Positions 5,285 through 9,771 of a DNA stretch of 9,771 nucleotides are shown here, piece by piece (the first letter of the stretch is position 1; each line of letters begins with the position of its first letter). Both the position numbers and the translations under genes were made by a program. Under the pieces are notes generated by a model that was not told the DNA's origin, did no database searches, and was given only the letters and a program-made list of their open reading frames with translations. The DNA lies in the NCBI GenBank assembly GCA_963640555.1, contig CAVHZB010000076.1:1-9771 (forward strand). The letters run 5' to 3'. The stretch comes from F23-B02 sp963640555 (lineage in GTDB: Bacteria > Bacillota > Clostridia > Oscillospirales > Oscillospiraceae).

Positions 5285-6453
5285 ACGAGCACTGCTTTGC
5301 CGCCCATGTAGGGGCGCAGCACCTCGGGAACGGTGACTGTGCCGTCGGACTGGAGGTGGTTTTCAAGAAATGCGATGAGCATACGCGGCGGTGCGACGAC
5401 GGTGTTGTTTAGCGTGTGCGGCAGGTACATTCTGCCGTCCTCGCCCTTGACGCGGATCTTGAGCCTGCGCGCCTGAGCGTCGCCGAGATTTGAGCAGGAG
5501 CATACCTCGAAATACTTCTTCTGGCGCGGCGACCACGCCTCTATGTCGCAGGACTTGACCTTGAGGTCGGCAAGGTCGCCCGAGCAGCACTCGAGCTGAC
5601 GCACCGGTATCTCAAGACTGCGGAACAGCTCAACGCTGTAGCGCCACATCTTCTCATACCACTCCATGCTGTCCTCCGGCTTGCAGACGACTATCATCTC
5701 CTGCTTTTCAAACTGGTGGATACGGTAAACGCCGCGCTCCTCTATGCCGTGCGCGCCCTTCTCCTTGCGGAAGCAGGGGCTGTAGCTCGTGAGGGTCTGC
5801 GGGAGCGAATTTTCGGGCAGGATCTGGTCGATGAATTTGCCTATCATCGAATGCTCGCTGGTGCCGATGAGGTAGAGGTCCTCGCCCTCGATCTTGTACA
5901 TCATCGNNNNNNNNNNGATATCGCCCATGAGGTAGTAAAAGCCGCTGCCTGATACGCGCCCCGCCGCGTCCATATCGACGCCGCCGAAGCTTTCCATTAT
6001 CTCGGTGTGGTACGGAATATCGTAATCGGGCACGATCGGCTCACCGAAGCGCTCGACCTCGACATTTGCAGAATCGTCCGGTCCGATGGGCACGGAGGGG
6101 TCTATCATATTCGGTATGGTGAGCATTATCCTTCTGATGCGCACTGCGAGCTCGTCATGCTCCTTTTCGAGCTCCGCAAGGCGGTCGGCATTCGCCTTGA
6201 CCTGCGCCTTCGCCTCCTCGGCTTCCTGAAGCTTCGAGGGGTCCTTCTTCGCCTGACCCATGAGCTGTCCGACCTTTTTCGACAGCGCATTGCGGCTCGC
6301 GCGCAGCTCGTTTGCCTCGGTCATCGCCGCGCGGTATCTCACATCGAGCTCTATGACCTCATCGACCAGCGGCAGCTTTGCGTCCTGAAACTTCTTCCTT
6401 ATGTTTTCCTTTACTGCGTCGGCATTCTCGCGCAGAAATTTTATATCCAGCAT
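5272..6453 (-). CDS. serS: Seryl-tRNA synthetase, interrupted by an assembly gap
   Basis: SerRS charges tRNA-Ser with serine. The product begins MLDIKFLRENADAVKENIRK, and residues 1-110 form the antiparallel coiled-coil arm typical of SerRS. The class II core follows: GTSEHS (197-202, the serine-binding TxE), motif 2 in SYSPCFRKEKG (223-233), HQFEKQEM (246-253), and motif 3 near PPRMLIAFLENH (355-366). The end PEVLRPYMGG is canonical. Ten Ns fall between GDI and MMYKIEG. From family knowledge about 40-45 residues, including class II motif 1, should lie there, so the printed 393 codons are too few (about 425-440 expected). The frame happens to be kept. The start at 6453 follows aaggag. It lies 25 nt after parB, so it probably belongs to the parA-parB operon. 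Confidence 0.95.
   Translation of the reverse strand: MLDIKFLRENADAVKENIRKKFQDAKLPLVDEVIELDVRYRAAMTEANELRASRNALSKKVGQLMGQAKKDPSKLQEAEEAKAQVKANADRLAELEKEHDELAVRIRRIMLTIPNMIDPSVPIGPDDSANVEVERFGEPIVPDYDIPYHTEIMESFGGVDMDAAGRVSGSGFYYLMGDIXXXXMMYKIEGEDLYLIGTSEHSMIGKFIDQILPENSLPQTLTSYSPCFRKEKGAHGIEERGVYRIHQFEKQEMIVVCKPEDSMEWYEKMWRYSVELFRSLEIPVRQLECCSGDLADLKVKSCDIEAWSPRQKKYFEVCSCSNLGDAQARRLKIRVKGEDGRMYLPHTLNNTVVAPPRMLIAFLENHLQSDGTVTVPEVLRPYMGGKAVLVPKA
5907..5916. other. Assembly gap (ten Ns) inside serS
   Basis: A run of ten unknown bases interrupts serS. The surrounding translation jumps from the end of GSGFYYLMGDI to MMYKIEG, leaving out the segment that normally carries class II motif 1. The true missing length is therefore probably more than 100 bases, and N10 looks like a fixed-size placeholder. 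Confidence 0.95.
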
Positions 6454-6478
6454 TGCTTTATCTCCTTGTCATATATTG

Positions 6479-7381
6479 TTAATTAAGTAATTCTTCCCAT
6501 GTCTTGCCCATGCGGGCGAGGTTTGCGATGAGCGCTTCACGGTCGTCGCTGTCATAATATTCCAGAACTATCCTTCCGCCCCTGCGCTTCTGCTCTATCC
6601 CGACCTTTCGGGAGAGGGAGCGGCTGAGGTAATCCTCGGTTTCGGCTATGTAATCGACCATGAGTGCATCGGTGCGGGTCTCCTCGACCGGCTCCTCACT
6701 GAGGCGCTTTACCGTTTTTGCGGCAAGCTGCTCGGTCTTTCGCACAGACAGACCTCCGTCTATAACGGCGCGCGCCGCCTTTAGCTGCTCGGCTGCATTA
6801 TTTATCGGCAGCAGTGCCCTCGCATGACCTGCCGAGAGGGAGCCGTCCTCAACCAGGGGGAGCACCTCGCTGCTCAGGCTCAGCAAACGCATTGCATTTG
6901 CTATCGCCGGACGCGATTTGCCAACGCTTTTTGAAGCTTCCTCCTGCGTGAGCCCGTATTCCTCGATAAGGCTCTTGTAGCCCAGCGCCTCCTCGATGGG
7001 GTTCAAGTCCTCGCGCTGGAGATTTTCCACCAGTGCAAGCTCGGCAACACGACGGTCGTCAGCCTCGATCACGCGAACGGGCACCTCTATGAGCCCCGCC
7101 ATGCGGCAGGCACGCCATCTGCGCTCGCCTGCGATGATCTGATAATAGCCGCTGTCACGGCGGCGCACGGTAATCGGCTGGATGAGCCCATACTGTGCTA
7201 TCGAGTCGGCGAGCTCCTGAAGCGCCTCATCGTCAAAGCGATTTCGCGGCTGTTCGGCGCGCGGCTCGACCTTGGCTATCGGCACATAAATGAGCTCTCC
7301 CTCGCCGTCATTATCAAGAATATCATCGCCGAAAAGCTCGCTGAGCCCGCGTCCGAGCCCTTTTTTCATATCCTTTGCCAT
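6479..7381 (-). CDS. parB: Chromosome-partitioning protein ParB (Spo0J)
   Basis: ParB loads at parS, spreads as a CTP-dependent DNA clamp and recruits SMC. The 300-residue product has an N-terminal KKGLGRGLSELFG (residues 6-18), the tail segment known to contact ParA. CTP-binding motifs follow: EQPRNRFDD (43-51), GERRWRA (85-91) and ENLQREDLNP (119-128). A parS-reading helix-turn-helix is near 143-167 (GLTQEEASKSVGKSRPAIAN), and a C-terminal dimerisation region is at about 238-300. The length is normal. The start follows aaaggag, which lies inside the last codons of parA. Only 2 nt separate the parA stop from this ATG, so the two are translationally coupled. serS follows after 25 nt. Confidence 0.97.
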   Translation of the reverse strand: MAKDMKKGLGRGLSELFGDDILDNDGEGELIYVPIAKVEPRAEQPRNRFDDEALQELADSIAQYGLIQPITVRRRDSGYYQIIAGERRWRACRMAGLIEVPVRVIEADDRRVAELALVENLQREDLNPIEEALGYKSLIEEYGLTQEEASKSVGKSRPAIANAMRLLSLSSEVLPLVEDGSLSAGHARALLPINNAAEQLKAARAVIDGGLSVRKTEQLAAKTVKRLSEEPVEETRTDALMVDYIAETEDYLSRSLSRKVGIEQKRRGGRIVLEYYDSDDREALIANLARMGKTWEELLN

Positions 7382-7383
7382 AT

Positions 7384-8154
7384 TTAGCTCCTTTTCCGGT
7401 ACTTTTCGCGCAGGAGAAATTCCTCCGCAAGCTTCATATATGCACGGCTGCCCTTACCGATGCGGTCGTAGGACACTCCGGGCTTACCGTGGCTCGGTGC
7501 CTCGGAAAGACGCACGCTGCGCGGTATCACCGTCTCATAGACCTTCGCGCCAAAGTATTCCTTCAGCTCGAACGCCACCTGCTGCGTGAGATTTGTGCGC
7601 CCGTCATACATCGTCAGCACGATGCCCTGTATCCTCAGTGCGGGATTGAGCCGCTTATTGCACATTTTTATTGTCGTCATCAGGTCGGCGATACCCTCGA
7701 GCGCATAATATTCGCACTGCATGGGTATTATCACGCTGTCGGCAGCGACGAGTGCGTTGAGCGTGAGCAGCTCCAGCGATGGCGGGCAGTCGATGAATAT
7801 GTAGTCATAATCGTTGTAGACGAGCTGCAGAGCATTTTTCAGAACAAATTCGCGCTTGTCCTGCCGCACGAGCTCTACCGACGCACCTGACAGCTCCTTA
7901 TTCGACGGTATCACATCGCCGTAAGGCGTCTGCTTGATGCAGTCGAGGGTATCCGCGTTTTTTATCAGCAGTTCGTATGTACCGGGCGCGGCATACTTGT
8001 CCACGCCCATGCCGGAGGTCGAATTGCCCTGCGGATCACAGTCGACGAGCAGCACCTTTTTGCCTTTCATCTTCAGCGCACAAGCAAGATTGACGCATGT
8101 AGTCGTCTTGCCCACGCCTCCTTTTTGGTTGGCTATCGCAATTATCTTTGACAT
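7384..8154 (-). CDS. parA: Chromosome-partitioning ATPase ParA (Soj)
   Basis: ParA is a Walker-type ATPase that dimerises on DNA with ATP; ParB stimulates its hydrolysis. The 256-residue product has the deviant Walker A KGGVGKTT (11-18) with the signature lysine at K11. It also has VDCDPQGN (37-44), the Walker B-type hydrophobic strand ending in D122 (YIFIDCPPS), and the late motif PRSVRLSEAPSHGKP (211-225) common to chromosomal Soj proteins. The length is typical for chromosomal ParA without an N-terminal DNA-binding domain. The frame is open 16 codons further up, but that version would start inside the -35/parS region, while the ATG at 8154 has gaggtga 4 nt upstream. A near-consensus promoter and two parS sites precede it. 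Confidence 0.97.
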   Translation of the reverse strand: MSKIIAIANQKGGVGKTTTCVNLACALKMKGKKVLLVDCDPQGNSTSGMGVDKYAAPGTYELLIKNADTLDCIKQTPYGDVIPSNKELSGASVELVRQDKREFVLKNALQLVYNDYDYIFIDCPPSLELLTLNALVAADSVIIPMQCEYYALEGIADLMTTIKMCNKRLNPALRIQGIVLTMYDGRTNLTQQVAFELKEYFGAKVYETVIPRSVRLSEAPSHGKPGVSYDRIGKGSRAYMKLAEEFLLREKYRKRS

Positions 8155-8173
8155 AGTCTCACCTCTTACCGAC

Positions 8174-8202
8174 ATTATAGCAAGACTTGTCGCCGATTTC
8201 AA
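8174..8202 (-). promoter_or_regulatory. Sigma-A promoter of parA-parB-serS
   Basis: On the minus strand, TTGAAA (8202-8197) is followed after 17 nt by TATAAT (8179-8174), preceded by TGC as an extended -10. The start point would be near 8167, giving a leader of about 13 nt. The -35 directly abuts parS1, so bound or spreading ParB could block RNA polymerase. Confidence 0.88.
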
Positions 8203-8218
8203 TGTTTCATGTGAAACA
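8203..8218. promoter_or_regulatory. parS site 1
   Basis: TGTTTCATGTGAAACA differs at one central base from the perfect palindrome TGTTTCACGTGAAACA, the ParB binding site of Firmicute chromosomes. It touches the -35 box of the parA promoter. Its centre is 35 bp from that of parS2. Confidence 0.9.
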
Positions 8219-8237
8219 TTTCAATATTTTCTTTGGA

Positions 8238-8253
8238 TGTTTCACGTGAAACG
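8238..8253. promoter_or_regulatory. parS site 2
   Basis: TGTTTCACGTGAAACG contains the complete central 14-bp palindrome of parS and differs only in the last base. It ends on the base immediately next to the gpr stop codon (8254-8256). Confidence 0.93.
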
Positions 8254-9099
8254 CTATTCTATGAGCATATCAATGTCCGCGACGGTCAGACCGCCGTGGA
8301 GTGCGAGATCAATTCCGTAGGCAATGAGCTTCGATACCGATCGAACCAACTCATCAATATTGCGCGGGGTGACGAACAGACTATCGGCACTCGGATCGCT
8401 GCTGAGTGCGGAGGCGTCCGTCACGGTCGGCACGCCGACGGCAATGACGGGGCAGCCGAGGAAATCGGCATTTATCGCGGTGCGGTCATTTCCTACTCCG
8501 CTGCCCGGGGATATACCGGTATCGCAGAGCTGTACATTGCGGCAAAGCCGCCGCATTTCACCGCTTGCGAGCGCATCAACGGCTATAACGCAGTCAGGCT
8601 GCGCTATCGAGCAGGCAGAGCGGATCATCTGTGCGCTTTCAATGCCCGTTGTACCGAGAACTCCGGTGCGCAGCACTGATACAGATGAAAATGCAGCAAA
8701 ATCCTCCGGCAGTGAGGCTTTGAGATGCCGCGTTACTATTATACCGTCGGCACAGCACGGTCCGACGGCATCGGGGGTCACGGCGCGGTTGCCGAGACAC
8801 GCGACAAGAAAGCTTCGCGCATTTGCAACTGCGCTGAAGCTTCGGAGAATATCCGCAAGCGCGTTAGCGCAGGATGCAAAGCTCACGCCGCGTCGCGTAA
8901 CATAATCTTCCATCTCAAGAGTGAGGTACTTACCAATGGGCTTGCCGATGGCTTCGGCTCCCGCGTCATTTTCAATAACGACCCGGCTCACGCTGACGCC
9001 ATGCAGCGAAAGCGTGTCGGCGCTAACGCCGTCGGGCACAGCCGTAAGCCGAGAGGCTGTCTCGGCCGCAAGGTCGGTACGGGCAAATTTATTCTGCAT
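8254..9099 (-). CDS. gpr: Germination protease GPR (spore protease)
   Basis: GPR is made in the forespore as a zymogen and degrades small acid-soluble spore proteins on germination. Clear family motifs are RTDLAAE (7-13, near the prosequence cleavage region), CLGNRAVTPDAVGP (101-114), TGVLGTTGIES (145-155), CVIAVDALAS (170-179) and DTGISPGSGVGN (193-204). D110 and D175 match the two essential aspartates known from Bacillus megaterium GPR (D127 and D193). The 281 residues are shorter than the Bacillus enzymes (about 370), as in many clostridial versions. An ATG at 9111 is also in frame but has no ribosome binding site, whereas 9099 has gaggtt 5 nt upstream. The divergent gpr-rpsT neighbourhood is conserved with Bacillus; the usual downstream spoIIP is absent, replaced by parS-parA. 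Forespore sigma-G control is expected, but I find no convincing site. Confidence 0.95.
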   Translation of the reverse strand: MQNKFARTDLAAETASRLTAVPDGVSADTLSLHGVSVSRVVIENDAGAEAIGKPIGKYLTLEMEDYVTRRGVSFASCANALADILRSFSAVANARSFLVACLGNRAVTPDAVGPCCADGIIVTRHLKASLPEDFAAFSSVSVLRTGVLGTTGIESAQMIRSACSIAQPDCVIAVDALASGEMRRLCRNVQLCDTGISPGSGVGNDRTAINADFLGCPVIAVGVPTVTDASALSSDPSADSLFVTPRNIDELVRSVSKLIAYGIDLALHGGLTVADIDMLIE

Positions 9100-9196
9100 A
9101 TTCAACCTCATAGCAACAAGATATTGTATATTATTGCCGCAGCAGGCACAAGTGATACACGGTATAAGAAAAATGTGCGAAAAATCAATAAAATGC

Positions 9197-9225
9197 TTGC
9201 AATTTAAGGAGTTTGATGGTAAACT
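9197..9225 (+). promoter_or_regulatory. Sigma-A promoter of rpsT
   Basis: TTGCAA (9197-9202) and TAAACT (9220-9225) are 17 nt apart, with TGG before the -10. The start point near 9232 falls at the base of the first leader hairpin. Confidence 0.85.
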
Positions 9226-9231
9226 AATTAC

Positions 9232-9387
9232 TCGCGAGCGTCTACTCGCGTTTCGTTACGCTATCAGTCCCAACGGCAGTAACCGCCAGATGAGCGTTAA
9301 AGTCTGGCAGCCGGCGTAAACCGGCGGTTTTCGCCGGAAAATCCCGTAAGGATTTTTGTTACTAAGTTACAAGGAGGTGCACAGAAG
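9232..9387 (+). ncRNA. Structured 5' leader of rpsT
   Basis: About 155 nt lie between the predicted start and the ATG. Visible stems are cgcgag/ctcgcg (9233-9238, 9245-9250) and gccaga/tctggc (9285-9290, 9303-9308). Either gccgg/ccggc (9310-9314, 9321-9325) or ccggcg/cgccgg (9321-9326, 9332-9337) can form; the two share bases and exclude each other. Finally aaaatcc/ggatttt (9338-9344, 9350-9356) ends in five Ts. Such a long structured leader suggests feedback control, for example by S20. I cannot tie it to a named RNA family, and the mechanism is inferred. Confidence 0.55.
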
Positions 9388-9651
9388 ATGCCCAACATCA
9401 AGTCTGCAATGAAGAGAGACGCAAAGAGCAAGGAGCTCCGCGCAAAGAACCGCGCAGCAAAGACCGCGCTCAAGACCGTCATCAAGAAGTTCGACGCAGC
9501 AGTCGAAGGCGGCGATAAGTCCGCAGCGGCAGAGACCTACAAGGTCGCGGTCAAGGCTGTTGATAAGGCAGCCGGCAAGGGTCTTATCCATAAGAACAAT
9601 GCGGCTCACAAGAAGTCTGCAATGACCGTTGCTCTCAATAAGATGGACTGA
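9388..9651 (+). CDS. rpsT: 30S ribosomal protein S20 (bS20)
   Basis: S20 binds the 5' domain and the 3' minor domain of 16S rRNA as a helical bundle and acts early in 30S assembly. The 87-residue product is lysine- and alanine-rich, with the family start MPNIKSAMKRDAKSKELRAK (1-20). The helix ALKTVIKKFDAAVEGGDK (27-44) and the C-terminal GLIHKNNAAHKKSAMTVAL (65-83) also fit. The length is typical. The start follows aaggagg with about 10 nt spacing. It is transcribed alone, divergent from gpr, with its own promoter, a long leader and a terminator. Confidence 0.98.
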   Translation: MPNIKSAMKRDAKSKELRAKNRAAKTALKTVIKKFDAAVEGGDKSAAAETYKVAVKAVDKAAGKGLIHKNNAAHKKSAMTVALNKMD

Positions 9652-9667
9652 TCCCATAAAGATCAAC

Positions 9668-9703
9668 AAACTCCCTCGGATGATTCATCCCGAGGGAGTT
9701 TTT
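9668..9703 (+). terminator. Rho-independent terminator of rpsT
   Basis: aaactccctcgg (9668-9679) pairs perfectly with ccgagggagttt (9690-9701) around a 10-nt loop, and a run of five Ts ends at 9703. It begins 16 nt after the rpsT stop. Confidence 0.95.
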
Positions 9704-9704
9704 C

Positions 9705-9771
9705 AATGCGTTTTTTCGCACCTGCGGATACGGTCATTGCGGTATCCCGACCGGTGGGTGCGGGCGAAACC
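9705..9771 (-). repeat. Intergenic palindromic repeat, copy C (cut by window edge)
   Basis: Read on the minus strand, 9771-9718 aligns with copy A positions 209-262: ggtttcgcc, then the core cggtcggga(t/c)accgcaat followed by gaccgtatccgcaggtgcg. Similarity to A continues through aatgcgttt (9705-9713), right up to the terminator T run. The far end lies outside the window. Confidence 0.85.

Noticed and set aside
8155..8202. 16-residue N-terminal extension of ParA
   Set aside because: It would translate the parA -10 and -35 region and lacks a ribosome binding site; the internal ATG at 8154 has one.
1..9771. tRNA genes
   Set aside because: I saw no cloverleaf with a plausible T-arm motif in the intergenic regions on either strand; I could not run a tRNA scan.

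Overview
The window looks like a chromosomal stretch from a spore-forming clostridial Firmicute, probably an Oscillospiraceae/Ruminococcaceae-type gut anaerobe. The main reasons are the spore protease gene gpr next to divergent rpsT, an rplM-rpsI operon with a candidate leader hairpin, a chromosomal parA-parB pair with Firmicute-type parS sites, strong ggagg ribosome binding sites, fairly GC-rich coding sequence, and palindromic intergenic repeats of a kind common in that group. A run of ten Ns inside serS shows that the source is a draft or metagenome assembly. Genus-level assignment is not possible from the sequence alone.

Layout, left to right. Positions 1-275 hold an intergenic palindromic repeat cluster (copy A). 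The minus-strand ribosomal operon rplM-rpsI follows (1208 down to 354), with a near-consensus promoter, a 10-bp leader hairpin and a terminator at 276-323. A plus-strand run then carries a TtcA-like tRNA thiolase (1431-2165), an M24B Xaa-Pro peptidase (2207-3277), a two-helix small membrane protein (3295-3543), elongation factor P (3626-4189) and an acidic zinc-ribbon protein of the CD1247 type (4266-4721). It ends in an unusually long nested hairpin terminator (4737-4822). A 450-bp gene-free repeat mosaic (copy B) separates this run from the convergent minus-strand run gpr (9099-8254), parA (8154-7384), parB (7381-6479) and serS (6453-5272). Two parS sites lie between gpr and parA. At the right edge is rpsT (9388-9651), divergent from gpr, with a strong promoter, a structured leader of about 155 nt, a terminator and the start of a third repeat copy (C).

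Most genes serve translation: S9, L13, S20, EF-P, SerRS and a tRNA thiolase. The peptidase next to efp repeats a gene order known from Bacillus. parA, parB and parS form the chromosome segregation module, and parS1 abuts the parA promoter, so ParB binding there could control its own operon. gpr acts in germinating spores by degrading small acid-soluble proteins.

No clearly new enzyme or defence system is visible. The least explained material is intergenic. One repeat family is found three times, each time beyond a gene 3' end and always in the same orientation relative to that gene, with hairpins that persist despite sequence change. A 19-bp perfect palindrome is nested inside a terminator stem. 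The rpsT leader contains mutually exclusive hairpins.
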